Assembly: GCF_000151315.2 (NCBI RefSeq)
Contig: NW_011887294.1
Coordinates: forward strand, 378,266-442,265
DNA: 64,000 nucleotides
Origin: Capsaspora owczarzaki ATCC 30864
Taxonomy: Eukaryota > Opisthokonta > Filasterea
Direction: 5' to 3'
The position numbers and the translations under genes are program-made. The notes under the pieces were generated by a model. The model was given only the letters and a program-made list of their open reading frames with translations, was not told where the DNA came from and did not search any database. Shown here in pieces: positions 35,322 to 47,432 of this stretch (within the stretch, counting starts at the first letter, position 1; each line of letters begins with the position of its first letter).

Positions 35322-38300
35322 TTAGAAGGTTTCGTCCTCGTTCGTGCACTCTTGCGCCGTATGGCCAAAGCCTGGTTGTCAAAAATGAAGAGAACAAGAA
35401 CAAACGAAACAAGACACAAAACGTCCATTGGGTCAGTTCATCTCAGAAATCAAACACTTTCATCCTTCCATTCCCGCCCAAATCCTCAAATGCACTTACT
35501 TCCACACGTGTCGCAATAGGGTCGCTCCGCGGCAGGGGCCGCCTTGACGGCAACGGGTTCGGGGTGGCGGTTTGTGTTGTCGGGGCAGTCATCGGTGTTG
35601 TGCAAATCAAACTCGTCACAAATCACGCAGAACATGCGAGACGAGACGACCGCGCTGCCACTGTTGCCGTTGCTCTTGGCCTCGATCAAGAGCAAGGGGT
35701 TGTCGATAAAGAGCTGGTCGTACTCGTGCTTGAGATCGGTGTACTTTTTCTCCATCTCGTCAAACTTGGCTTGCTGGTTGGCGATAACGCCGTTCAGGAA
35801 GGTGACGTCTGCCCCGCCCGCTTGCGCCGGCTTTGAGCCGTCAGTTCCCTGCGACTGAGCAACCTTCAGTTGCTCCAAGAGGGCCTGCTCGCGCTGCTTT
35901 GCGGCAGCGACGTCGTTCTTGGCCGCGGTGAGATCGCGCTGGGCCGACTCCAATTTGGTCTCGACATCGTGCTGCTTGCGCACGGCAGAATCAAGTTCAT
36001 TCTGGAGACCAGAGAGCAGGCCAGAGCGTTGGCGCTCGGCGGTCGCCTGCAACTCGAGCTTGTCAGCCTCGAACTGCGCCTTGGCCTCGGCCACCTGCCG
36101 CGCCGAAGTGGCGTTGATGGCAGCGAGCTGGGCGGTCAATTCGTCCTTTTCCGTGCCAAGCGTGTCGACTTGCGCGTTCAGCTCGCGCATGTCCTCTTGC
36201 ATCTGGGTGATGCTAGCGGCAGCCGTGCGCTCGTGCTCGGCCAGTGCTGCCTTGAGCTCGTTCTGGGCTGCCGCGAGCAAATCTTCCAACTTGCTCACCT
36301 CGCGCGCCTTCTCTGTGCGAGATGCTTGCAGGTCTGTCTGCAAAGCATCCCGTTCGGCCACCAGAGCCACGCGCTGCGACTCGGCGCTTTGGGTCTGCTG
36401 CTCGAGCGCTGCGGTGGCTGTTGCCAGCTGTTGTCCCAGCGTCTTGCGAAGCTGCTCGGATTCTTCCTGGAAGTGCTCCTGCGCGGTTTGCGCAACTTGC
36501 AGCTTGGTTGTCAGTTCAGCCATGCGTTCCGCGTGCTGCTGCGACGCGGTGCCTGCAGAGGCCTGCGCCTGGGTCGTGACCTCTTCGAGGCGCGACCGCT
36601 CGGTGGCCAGCTGGGTCTCGAGCGACTGCTTGTCCTGCGCCAATTCCAAAAGCTGCTTGTCCTTGACCTCAAGTTGCTGGGTGGCAGTCAGCGCTGCAGC
36701 CTGCAGCTGACGAGCTTGAATGCTCGCCTTCTCGCGAGCAGCAAAGTCCGCCTGCTGCGCGGCTTCAAGGGACTCGCGCAGGGCGGCATCCGTCTTGCTA
36801 GCGTCAGCCAAGCTGGCAGACAGCTTGGCAATCTCTGCGGCGCTGGACTCGCGCACCTGCTGCAGCGTTGCGGCGGCTTGCTTTTCAGAGTCTGCGAGTG
36901 CCTGTTGATGCGCCACGCCGGCTTGCTCCAGACGTTCGTGAGCAGCCTTCAGTTGCTGGTTGGCGTCCGCAGTCTGAGTGGTATTTGCAGACAGGTCTCG
37001 CTGCAGTTCCTCGATGCGCGCAGTGAGTTCGGCGATTTGAGACGAGCTGCTGGATGCAGTGGAAGCACCCTTCTGTCGCTCGCGGTCAAACTCGTCACGG
37101 ATTGCAGCAAGCTGAGCCTCGCTGGCAGAGTGCGCAGCGCGGGCGGTCTCGCAAGCAGTCGTTGCGTCCACGCGCGCCTGCTCAACCGAGGCGTGTGCAG
37201 CCAGAGCCGCTTGCAGCTGTTGTTCATAGCGCTCAGTCGTCTCGGTGTGCTTTTGAGATAGCTGTTTGTGGTCGTCTTCTTGACTGGCAAGTTTCGCAGA
37301 GAACTCATCGCAGGTGCGTTGACGCGCGGCCAGCTCCTGCTCAAGCGCCTCCTTTTCACGCACGACAGCCGACGCTTGCTCTGCTGCCGCCGAGAGTGCC
37401 AATCCTGCATCTCCATGCGCAATGCGCAAGGTGGCCACCTCCGCCTTGAGTTGCTCGCTCTCTGACAGAGCAGCTTGGAGCGTAGCCGCCGTGGTCTGCT
37501 GCTCCGTGGCCGTCGCTGTGAGCTTGGACTGGGTATCGGCAAGAGCGGTTTGTGCCGTGGTCGCCTCTTGACGCGCGGCATCCCGCTGCGTCTGAGCCTC
37601 GTGAAGCGCCTCTTGCAGCTTGCTGAGGGTGTTCTGAAGCTGTGAATGGTCGCCCGAGACGGCGGCACGATCAGCCTCCAGTCGATCGACATTGGCCAGT
37701 GCCTTGTCCAGCTTTTCCGACAGGGCCTTGAGTTCAGCGACCAGGTCCTGTTTGGCCTGCTCGGAAGTAGTCAGCGCCACCTTGAGCTGCTCTTGATCGC
37801 GTTGCGCTTGCTCGAGTTGACCGCCCAACGATGCCTGCAGGGCGGCCAGCTGGGCAGTGGACGCTTGCGAAGCTTGGCTGCTCTCGCTCTGATGCACCTT
37901 GGCCGCTTCGGACAGTTCGGCCAGCTGGGTCTGGAGCGCAGCAGAGTCAGTAGAGCTCTTGTCCAGTTGCGCCTTGAGTGTTGCAATGGTAGTCGCGGCT
38001 TCTTGAGCAGACGCTTCCGCTGCGGCGCGCGCGGCAGTGCTGGCAGCAAGCTCGTCCGATCGGGCACGTTCGAGCTGCTGTACTTGATCCGCCAACGAAG
38101 TCGAGGTCGCGGACAGCGAGGCACTTTTGGCATGGGCATCGCGCAATTCCGCCTGAAGCGTGGCAAGAGTGCCATCCCGCTCGGCAAGTTGCTCCCGCAT
38201 TTTCTCAACCATGCCGGAAGCGTCGCCGGTCTGGCGCGACATGTCATCCTTCTCGCGATGAAGCGTGGCAATTTGCTCACCGAGACGAGCAACTTCCTCG

Positions 38301-41300
38301 TTGTGGCGGGTGGTTTCTGCTTGGAAGAGCTGGCTTGCTTCTTTGACAGAACGGTCCATCTGCTCGTGCAGCTGTTGGACTTCCGCACCGTGCGATACGC
38401 TTGTCTGTTCAGCACGAGCGACTGCTGCAGCGAGCGCGGTCTCACTCGTTGTCAAGTGCTCACGAAGTTGCTCCAGCTCGCTAGCGGTAGAAGCAGCCTG
38501 CTCGGCCGCCTTGGCGGCTTGCTGAGCGAGAGCAGCTTGATGTTGCTCCTGCGCGCTGGCGGCATCGGCCTGCGCTTGGTCGAGGGCCGTTTGGAGCGAA
38601 GTCGTCTTGAGCTCCAGCGCCGCAGACGCCTCTTGCGCTGCTTGCTGAGCCTGTGCCAGGGCCGAAGCGGCGCTGGTGCGTTCGGCAGCCAACGTTGCCG
38701 TCGCCTCGGCGAGTTGCTTGTCAGCGATGCCCTTGGCAGCGGCAACTGCTTGCGCCTCCATCAGCTGGTCATCAAGCTGGGTTTGGAGAGCATCGAGTTG
38801 AGATTGGAGCGCGTCATGCTTGGTTTGCAGGTCATCGCGCTCGGAACGCAAGGTGTCGGCTGCTTGGGCTGCCGAGGTGCCGTTGACGGTCAAAAAGTCC
38901 TTTTCATCCTCCAGCACACGAATGCGATCCTGCAGCTGCTTTTCAACGCCAGCAGCCTGCTCTTTCTGCTCTGCAAGTGCCGCAGAAAGCGAGTCGTCAC
39001 CGGCTTGGGCAGCATCTCGCTTGGCGTCGGCCACCGCGGTTGCGAGGACTGTCGCAGCTTCAGCTTTGGCAGCCTCGAGCTCGGCTTGCCAATGGGCATC
39101 CTTCTCCGCAGCAAGACGCTGCAGCCGATGGTCGGCCTCTTCGCGAGCGAGGTTGACATTGGTTTCGAGCTCTTCGGTGAGCGAGGCAATGGTGGCGTTC
39201 TTTGCATGAAGCTCTTCGCTGGCGTGGGTGCGCTCGGTGTGAAGATGCTGCACAGTCTTTTCGTGCGTTGCTTTGAGGGCGGCAAGCTCACTGGATGCCT
39301 CAGCTTGCTGTGTCTGCAAATCGGCTTGGAGAGCAGCGACTTGAGCGGTCAGCTTCTGCGTTGCGTCGATCGATGCAGCCTCTTTGCCTTGCAGCTCGCT
39401 CAACTCTGCCTTCAGCTGCGCAAGCTCTGCGTCTTTTTGAACGTCAGACTGCTGCAGAGCAGCAAGCGAAGCATCCGCGGCGGCAAGCTTCTCTTCCGCC
39501 GCTGCGAGCTTTGCCGTCACTGCCGCCTCGGCCTCAGAGCGCACACGCAGCTGTTCATTCAGAGCGTCCTCCTTGGCGGCAGTAGCCGAGCCTTGGTCCG
39601 ACAAGGAAGCCTGCTGCGAGGCAATAGTCGACTCCTTCTCGGCGATACTGGCGGCCAGCTTGGCAATTTCAGCGTCCTTGGCTTCAAGAGCAGCTGTCGT
39701 CGCGGCATCTTTGCTGGCGGTCGTGGCTGCTTGCTCGGCGAGAGTCGACTGCGCCGCAACCAAAGCAGCCTGGACTGCCTTGCGTGCCTCCACCGCAGCA
39801 GCGAGCTCGCCTTCTTGTGCCTGAGCTTGGGAGGAAGCCTGGCTTTGGAATGCGGTGAGGTCGGCGGCCGCTGCAGCGTGGGCCTGCTGCGTTGCCGTCA
39901 GCTCGGCTTGGAGCTCGGCGATGCGCGCTGCTCCAGCTTGCGACGTCTCGGCATTGGCGGCCTCGAGTTTGGCCAGTTGCGTGTCGCGGTCGCTCACCGC
40001 GGACGTTTGCTCGTCTAGCTTGGCACGAAGTTCGTCGAGTTCAGCGACCAGAGCTTGAGTCTGGCCTCCCGTGGCCATGGCAAGCTCGTGGGCGTGAGCA
40101 GTCTCGGCGGCGAGTTTGGCTTCAAGGGTGTGCAGACGCTGGTGAGCCTCCGTCAGGTCAGTCGTTGCAGCTTCGAGCTTGCCTTCCAAAGAGGTGGTCG
40201 TGCCTGCAGCTGCCGCAACCTGGGCCTCGAGTTGCTCGATTTGTGTCGCGTGGCGAGACTGAAGCGCATCGAGTTCTTGCTGGGCCTTTTCGGCGTTGGT
40301 CGCCAGTGATTCTGCGCGAGTGGAAGCAGCAGCGAGCTGGTCAGCCAGCGCTGCCTTGCTAGAAGTGGCCAGCTCGAGTTCGCCCTGGAGATGCGCCAAA
40401 CGGGCACCCAGTTCCTCCTGAGTCGTGGCGCCTAAGGCCGAAGCTGCTTGAACAGTTGCCAGTTCGGCCGATTTGGCTTCCAGCTGCTGCTTCAACGCGT
40501 CCATGGAGGCGTTGTTTTCCGCAATTTGCTGCTCCATCCGAGCAACGGCACTTGCAGACTCGACTTGGGCCTGTTGCAAGGCGGCGGTCAGGGTGCCGCT
40601 CTGTTCTTGCGCCGCGGCGGTGAGCCGTGCAGTCAGGGCCTGAACTTCGTCCTGCTTGCGCTGCTCAAACTCCTCAACCTTCTTTTCGGCGCGCATGGCG
40701 TTGGCATGAGTGGCAGACAGCTCTTGCTCCATGTCCGCAATGCGAAACTCGAGTTCGTCGATACGGTCGCGCAACTGCTGTGACGCATCGTCGTGCGAGG
40801 AGGCCGAGTCCAGCAGGAGCAGTGTTGGCGAGCCTGGAGGCTCGGTCGTCTCGGCGGCCGACGGCGCGGGGGCAGTAGCTGCCTTGGCAGAAGCGGTTTC
40901 TGCTGCTTGAACGAGCGCTGCTTCATGGGCTTGCTTGGCACTTTCGTGCGCCTCTTGGAGCTGGGCGTACTTGGATTGCAGCTCGGACAGCTCGGTCTGG
41001 AGGCGGGCATTGTCGGCTTGCATTTGCTTCTTTTCACGGGCGACCTGCTCGACGGTCGCATCCACACGAGACACTGTGGCGTCCAGATTGGCCAGCGTGG
41101 CGCTGGTGGGTGTCACGGAGCGAGCGGGCGTCGATCGACCAGACGATGCCGCAGAGGCAGTGGTCGAAGTGCGAGCCGGCGAAGCGGGCACGGCTGCGCT
41201 GCCGCGCGAAGGCGTTGGTGCGGCAGCAGCGGCTGGTGCAGTACCTCCGGGCGCAGATGGGAGAATGGCAGTTACCTTCTGCGGGGGAGCAAACAGGCCA

Positions 41301-42397
41301 AAGTTGGGCGCGCAGGTAAAGTAGCGCACGCCCAAGACCTCACCGTCGTTCTTGCCAGTCGGGGTATCGAGTTCGATGCCAGCCCAGGTGCCTTCCGCAA
41401 ACTTGGTCGCGCCAAAGAAACGCAGGGTGCCAAACTTGATGCCAGTGGCCGTATTAACATGGACGCGCTGGCCGACATGATCGACCGCCGCAGCGTGCCC
41501 TGCTGGCGGTGCGGTAGACCGAGCGGGAGTCGCAGCAGGGGCCGATCCGCCTCGTGCTGGAGTGGCCGCTGGTGTGGAAGTGGCTGCCGCACGCGATCGA
41601 GCGGGAGACGCAGCAGCAGCAGCAGCAGCTGAAGCAGCATTGTTTCGAGCAGGAGAAGCGGGAACGGCAGGTGCACGACCACCGGTAGCCGCAGGCGCAG
41701 CACCCGATGTCGATGTCGTCGTCGTCGCCGTCGTCGTCGCCGTCGCTGGTGTGGACGTGGTGGTTGAGCCCGTGACTGAGGCTGGCAGAGGCATCCCGCT
41801 GAGGCGCACAATGCCCGTGGCAGGAGCAAACAAGCCATAGTTCATGCCGCGGCACTCAAAGATCCGCGTGCCCGAGATGGTTCCGTCGTTCTTGCCCTGC
41901 GGCTCGTCGAGCTCGACACCAGCCCAGGTGCCCGGCTTGATTGGCAGCGTGCCCACAAAGCGCAGAACGCCGAGCTTGCCATTGACCGAGACGCGCTCGC
42001 CCATAATCCAGGCGGTCGAGTCGCCCTCCTCCGCCGCCGCCGCCGCGCCACCCGTGGTCGTGGTCGTAGTCGTGGTCGTGGTCGTGGGTGTGGGTGGCAG
42101 ATCGCCAGCTGTGCGCGGTGCATCGTCCGACGCAGCGGCAGAATCAGAATCAGGCGCCAAACTGAGATCGCGCGTTTGCTGATCCTCCACCGCTGCAGCA
42201 GCGGCCGTGTCTTCATCCGTCGATGCCACAGCAGCAGCAGCAGCAGGACTTGATGTATGAGCAGCAGTAGTCGCGCTTGGGGCGGCGGCGGCGGCTGTTG
42301 GTGGGGTCGCTGAGGCGGTCGGCTTGCGGAGTCCGCTCGTCGGCGCTTTGAGGCGCGATCCACCCGTCGCCGTGGTCGTCGCTGGCTTGGACGACAT
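35322..42397 (-). CDS. CLIP1: CLIP-170-like microtubule plus-end protein (two CAP-Gly, giant coiled coil, zinc knuckles)
   Basis: Exons read as 42397-35500 and 35371-35322; 2315 residues. Two CAP-Gly domains (~128-195 and ~303-370) each contain the tubulin/EB1-binding GKNDG motif. About 1800 residues of Ala/Gln/Glu-rich heptad coiled coil follow (~433-2240), much longer than human CLIP-170. The first zinc knuckle is MFCVICDEFDLHNTDDC (~2252). The long open frame then runs on only a few codons to a stop, but a perfect GTAAGT donor after YCDTCG joins a 50-nt exon coding for SFGHTAQECTNEDETF and a stop. That completes the second knuckle (CxxC...H...C) and ends in ETF, as in animal CLIP-170. The protein should track growing microtubule ends and recruit dynactin through the C-terminus. 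Start chosen at MSSKPATT; the 5' UTR is pyrimidine-rich. Confidence 0.95.
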
Positions 42398-42742
42398 TGA
42401 GAGGGGTCGAAGAAGAAAAGAAAAAAGAAGGAAAAGATGAAAAAAAAAACAAGGAATGAGCAAGTTTCGAAGTGAAAGTCAAAGAGAGAGATCAATGGAG
42501 AGAATGAAGAAGGTTGCAAGCAAAGGAAACTCAGAAGGGTGGAACGCTCGTCACTGTTTCTCAAAAAAAAAAAAAGTTCATTTGTTTATTTAGTCTTAGT
42601 TTTTTTTGTTTATTATTGTGTGTTTGTGTGTGTTTTCTGAGTGTTTCAGTTGTTTTGAGTCGTCTTTTGTGTCTCTCGTTACACTTTCACCAAACACACC
42701 ACCACCACCACCCCCTTCTCCCTTCTCCCCCATCCATCATCA
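42398..42742. promoter_or_regulatory. Divergent promoter region, CLIP/hydrolase
   Basis: 345 bp between divergent ATGs. The CLIP side is a polypyrimidine tract on the transcript strand; the hydrolase side has CCACCACC repeats at about 42699-42713. It is probably a shared bidirectional promoter. Confidence 0.45.
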
Positions 42743-44078
42743 ATGGCGGCGGTTGTGCAGGCGCGCACATCGCTCGAGCGCGAGGCGGGGCTCGTCCGCC
42801 TTGCGATCGTTGTGGATCAAGCACTCTCCCATGCCTCCGCCTCGTCCCAGCACAGCCAACCCATTCAGCAGCAACAACAGCAACAGCAACAGCAACAACA
42901 ACAACAACAACAGCCACATTGCTTGCCAGTGATCATGTCCCACGGCATCTTTCTTGACCGGCGGATTTTCCACCACCAAGTCCCGCCACTGACCGCCGCA
43001 GGCCATACATGCATCCGCTACGACCACCGCGGCCAGGCAAGTCACCATTGACAAGGAAGAAGAAAAAAGTGGGGACTATGAGCTCGTCTCATCCATTCTA
43101 TTGTATGCTAATTCGTATGATATGCCGTACGTCGTTGTGCTGCAGGGCGAGAGTTTGACCGCTCCGCTGATCGGATCGCGCCAAGTCGCATATGACATTG
43201 ACACGCTCAAGAATGACATGATTGCCGTGATTGAACATACTGCTGCTGGTCGGGTGAGGGCGTCATCCGCCATGTCGGCGTCGGGACAGTTCGAGGTCGA
43301 TCAGAATTCGCAAGCCGCGTTCGTTCAGACCGACGACTCGCGGGCTGCGAAAGTGCATCTCGTTGGCCATTCGATGGGTGGGATGGTATGCAGTCTTTTT
43401 TGGAACGCTTTCTTTTCGGGGTGGTTGATGCGCGCTGCAACGTTGGATTGAAAATCTCTAAAATCTGCGGACGGCGTTGCTCAAAAGGTTGCCATGCGTG
43501 TTGCGCACGAGCGCCCGGATCTTGTGGCGTCTCTAACGTTGATTGCCAGTACCTCAAGCGGGTCTGAGAATTCCTTCAAGTAAGCGGATGGCGCAGATGT
43601 TTGAATCTCAGACGCACCATCTCAATTCTGCCTCCTTTTTTGAACGTCTTTACACAGAAACTCGCTCGCAATCAATCTTCTCTCGTGCTGTGGGGTTTCG
43701 CTGCTCAAGGGATCCATCATCAAGTCGCTGTTCGGCAGGACGTTTCTGCACGATCCACAGCGCGAGAACGAGCGACGTGGATGGCAGCAACATGTTGCAA
43801 ACTTGAACGACTCGGCGGCTGCCGTTTCTCGCGGCTTAGTGTCGCGCCCGTGCTATGACAGGGAGTTTCAGCAATTAAAACTGCCCATTCTCATCATTGG
43901 TGGGGACGAAGACCCGAACGTGTCGCAGCAACTCACGCGATTGCGAACGTTGCAGCCAAGCGCCACCGTTGTTGTGGTTCCTCACGCAGGACATGCACCG
44001 CAAATGGAGCAGCCGACTGCTGTCAACGAAGCACTGTTGTCCTTTTACAATCGGCTAGCGAGCGAGGGTCGAGGGTAG
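42743..44078 (+). CDS. Alpha/beta-hydrolase fold protein
   Basis: Exons read as 42743-43036, 43146-43385, 43488-43579 and 43658-44078; 348 residues. The nucleophile elbow is GHSMGGMV (Ser174, spanning the exon 2/3 junction), oxyanion region SHGIFLD, acid Asp in GGDEDPN (~292-294) and catalytic His in PHAGHAPQME (His321). The order and spacing fit an esterase/lipase/epoxide-hydrolase-like enzyme; the substrate cannot be predicted. A 16-residue poly-Q sits just before the first core strand, an odd place for a homopolymer in an enzyme. Intron 1 starts with GC, not GT (CAG|GCAAGT), the usual context of rare GC-AG introns; no GT donor nearby keeps the frame. No signal peptide is seen, so the protein is probably cytosolic. 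Confidence 0.88.
42866..42913 (+). repeat. (CAG/CAA)16 poly-Q tract in hydrolase
   Basis: Sixteen consecutive glutamine codons, mixed CAA and CAG, in exon 1 of the hydrolase. Confidence 0.95.
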
Positions 44079-44329
44079 GCCTCCCTTTTTTTTTGAAATG
44101 TTGCGTTTGTTGTGAGGGTCGAGAAAGAGGATTTGAAATTTTTCATATGAGCTTGTGTTGGTTGGTTGGTTGGTTGTAAATGTTAAAGTATGGTTTGGTT
44201 ATACATTATTACATCCATCAATCACATGAAGTCCAAGCTTTCAAGGCAACAATGTGTTTGAAATTGGTGTGTATAAATTTGAGAAACAAAAGTGCATAGA
44301 AACAACAAACGCCCGACGGAGATGCGCCG

Positions 44330-46301
44330 CTAGTCACTGTCTTCATCATCAGAAGTCGCACGATGGCGTTTTCGGGAGGCAGCACGTTGCGAGCGCGCAT
44401 CGCCGTTTCCTTCGTATGCTTTGGCTCGCGAGATGCGCGTGTCTGCGTCTTCGTCACCATCGGACTCTTCTTGCTCCTCCTCATCGTCCTCATCCTCGTC
44501 ATCGTGTGCTCGTTTTGATCTGGGGAAGTACGTCAAAGCAGAAGAGAAGGGAGAAAGAGAAAAAGTGAGATGCTTTTTTTATGTTGAAAGCATATTTTCT
44601 GGTTCCAGCAAACAACAATCGACTCGACAGACACTCACCGATGAAGAACGTTCTCGCGGATATTTCGCAGGCTGATGGCTGCAAGAGGACGGACAGGCAT
44701 AGCACCACAAACGAAACCCGCGAGTCAGTGCACAATCCGACACAAACCAAGAAAATCCCAAACAAATGTTGAACTGGCATACCAGAATCATCGCCATCAT
44801 CCAGGCGATCTTCCAAAAAGTCAGCCGACAGCCCGCTGTTCTGGGCCTGCTCGAGACGCTGGCGTTGCCGACCTTCACGACGCGAACGGGCGCGAATCGT
44901 TTCGTCCTCCTGGCGGATCGCGCTCAGGCGTGATTGCTCGCTCACTGCCTTGGTTTGCATGACGGACGACTTGTTCATCTTGGCAGCGCGAGACGCGACG
45001 GAGGCCGTCAGCTTGCGATGCGTGGCGCTGGTAGCCGACAGCGGTTTGAAGATGAAGCGCGAATCGACAACTGCATGCGCAATCAGATACTGAGGCAAGA
45101 CTTCAAAGAGATGGTTGTTGTCTGCGAGAATGTTCTGCACGCGAGAGAAGGCCGTGAAGATGGAGGCAGCGACAACGCAGAGAAAAGGGCGAGTGAGATT
45201 CAAGAGTTAGAAACACAAAATTGCCACACCAGCACGACAACCCCAACAAAAAATCTCGCCATTATAACATACCTTATCAGCAATGTCAAAAACTTCGGAG
45301 CCGAGGAAGAGCGACTGAGTGCCGTTCGACCAACGCACAAGCCGAGCATTCGACTCGCGTTCAGCACCGCCAGCGCCGTCATCCACTGACCGCCATCGGA
45401 TGGTGTTTTCGACATCCAGGCGGATGTGATCGCCCTATAAGTTTTTGTTGTTTGTTGGATGGATTCGCAGCGGGTTGAGCAAACGCTTGACAAACAGCTC
45501 AAAGTGTTCATTTTGCTAAACTGTCGTCTGCATTACCTCGTCTGCGCCTGCCTCTCGTGGTTGATACTCGCTTGGAATAAACTCGTTATTGTCGATCGAA
45601 ATGAAGTTTGGCAATTTGACGAGATGGCTCTGTCAAGCAGAAAGCAAAAGCAGGATCACCAGATTGTTAGTGTTGTTTGGTACGCAACGCGCTTATGCCG
45701 TTTCCCCCCCCCCCTCCGCCTGCGAGAGTTTTCACGGCCATCCAGCCAACGCGTTCATCAAGCAAAGCGAGCGACCGAGCCACAAATCAGAGTTGCTTAC
45801 TCGAGGAAGTGCTTGAGGAATCGAGGCGGTCATCTCCTTGAGCATGGGTCCCAGCGGCCGGGGCGGCGGCGCTTGTGCAGACGAGGCAGATCGCTTCATG
45901 GACGGCTGGGAGGCACTGTCCGATTGCGACTGCCGTGCTTGCTGACTGAGCGCGTCTGTGGATGGGAGATCGTTGTCGTCCTCATCGTCCTCGTCCAGTC
46001 CCGTCCGAGCACTCGCAGCAGCAGCACCGGCAGCAGCAGCACCTCGACCGTTCGTCTCCTCCTCGTCGCTGTCATCGTCAAACAGCGACCGTGTGTCGAC
46101 GACGCGGCCCTGCGATCCCGCCGCCGCAGCTTGGCCTTGGCTCGCGCCGTCATCGTCGTCGTCCTGTGCGCTGGTGGTAAACTGCCGGCTCCGTTGCTGG
46201 TGCGTCTGCGTGTCTGATAATGAAGCCGCGGCAGTCGTCGTCGTCGCCGCGTTCGCTGGCAGCGGCAGGTTGTCCTCGTCGTCCGACCCAAACAAGTCCA
46301 T
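44330..46301 (-). CDS. LEO1: LEO1, subunit of the RNA polymerase II PAF complex
   Basis: Six exons read as 46301-45801, 45629-45537, 45434-45273, 45134-44783, 44678-44639 and 44519-44330; 445 residues. Exon 1 codes for an acidic, Ser/Gln/Ala-rich head beginning MDLFGSDDED, typical of Leo1. Exons 2-4 carry the Leo1 core: KLPNFISIDN, VENTIRWR, ESNARLVRWSNGTQSLFLGSEVFD, then a charged helical part (ASRAAKMNKSS). Exon 5 (40 nt) adds AISLRNIRENV, matching the SISLAAIKNRYKGG region of animal LEO1. Exon 6 is the acidic and Lys/Arg-rich tail ending DDEDSD. Leo1 pairs with Paf1 and supports transcription elongation and H2B ubiquitination in the nucleus. All junction phases agree. Confidence 0.94.
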
Positions 46302-46845
46302 TGTGAATTTTGCTGCAGCGAGCGATTCAATCCGCAAGCGAGAAAGAAACAGGACTAACATTTGAATGTTTTTTTTTATGAACTTGTTCAAACGTTTTGT
46401 CGTGTTTTGATGTTTGACGATCAGAGCAAGTTTTGCTTTGGAGAAGCCCGATTTTTCAATGATGTCGCTGTCAATTCGAAATTTTGACATTGTCGCCAAA
46501 TCCATTTCGTCGCGCTCGCTCTCTTTTTTTTTTTTTAACTTACACATGTGAGTGCTGCTGGTCGATCGCCCAACTGCCGCGCCAATCCGACGCAGAATTA
46601 TCGGCTCTATCGGATAAGAGCGGAACGAGGGGCATGGGGCGAGCTGGTGTCGGTGAACGGCGGCTGCAAAGTGCAGGGGTCGGCGGCGAGCGAGGTTTTG
46701 AGTGTTTCACGCTTTGTAACTCACGCTCGTTCCTGCCTCGTTCTCTCTCTCTTCTGCCTTGTTCTCGTTGCTCTTTGGTCCGATCTGTGGTCCATGACAA
46801 TGCCATGGTCTTGCTTCCGTCTGCAGCGAGGACTTTTCGGAAACA
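46302..46845. promoter_or_regulatory. Divergent promoter region, LEO1/RPS12
   Basis: 544 bp between divergent genes. The RPS12 side has a pyrimidine-rich stretch (CTCTCTCTCTTCTGCC, about 46743-46758) that could be the start-site region of a ribosomal-protein gene. No clear TATA box. Confidence 0.4.
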
Positions 46846-47432
46846 ATGTCCGCTGAAGGGTAAGTTGAATTCGTCTCGCTCGTTCTCGGCCGTGCTATGC
46901 TCCCACATCAGCGCACACAACCTTGATCGCGCAGCCTGACATCAGTACTCACCGCATTTCCACCACCACCACCACTACTACTACTTGTTTGCACAATAGA
47001 GATGCTGTCGAACCCACGGCTGTCGATGCCGCTGCCCCCGCCCCCGTTGAGGCTGCTGAGCCCATGGACGTCATGACCGCCCTCCAGATCGTCCTCAAGA
47101 CCTCGCTCGTTCACGACGGTCTTGCCCGTGGTCTCCACGAGGCTGCCAAGGCGCTCGACCGTCGCCAGGCTCACCTCTGCGTCCTCGCCTCCAACTGCAC
47201 TGAGGCTGCCTACCTCAAGCTCGTCGAGGCCCTCTGCGCCGAGCACTCCATCCCCCTCATCACCGTCGACGACAACAAGAAGCTCGGCGAGTGGGCCGGT
47301 CTTTGCAAGATCGACAAGGAGGGCAACGCCCGCAAGGTCGTTGGCGCCTCGTGCGTCGTCGTCAAGGACTTCGGCAAGGACACCCCTGCCCGCGATGTCC
47401 TCATGGAGTACTTCCGCACCAAGTCCCAGTAA
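46846..47432 (+). CDS. RPS12: Small ribosomal subunit protein eS12
   Basis: Exons read as 46846-46859 and 47000-47432; 148 residues. The first coding exon is only 14 nt (MSAE plus two bases of the fifth codon), with donor GTAAGT and acceptor AATAG. The body matches eS12 throughout: [48 protein letters not shown] and [20 protein letters not shown]. The N-terminus has ~15 extra Ala/Pro/Glu-rich residues compared with human eS12 (132 residues). It is a structural protein of the 40S ribosomal subunit. Codon choice is strongly C-ending, as expected for a highly expressed gene. Confidence 0.97.

Noticed and set aside
37646-40018. 790-codon open frame on the plus strand
   Set aside because: It is the exact antisense of the CLIP coiled coil. 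Strong GC bias and Ala/Gln/Glu codons leave the reverse strand free of stops; it shows no domain and mirrors heptad composition.
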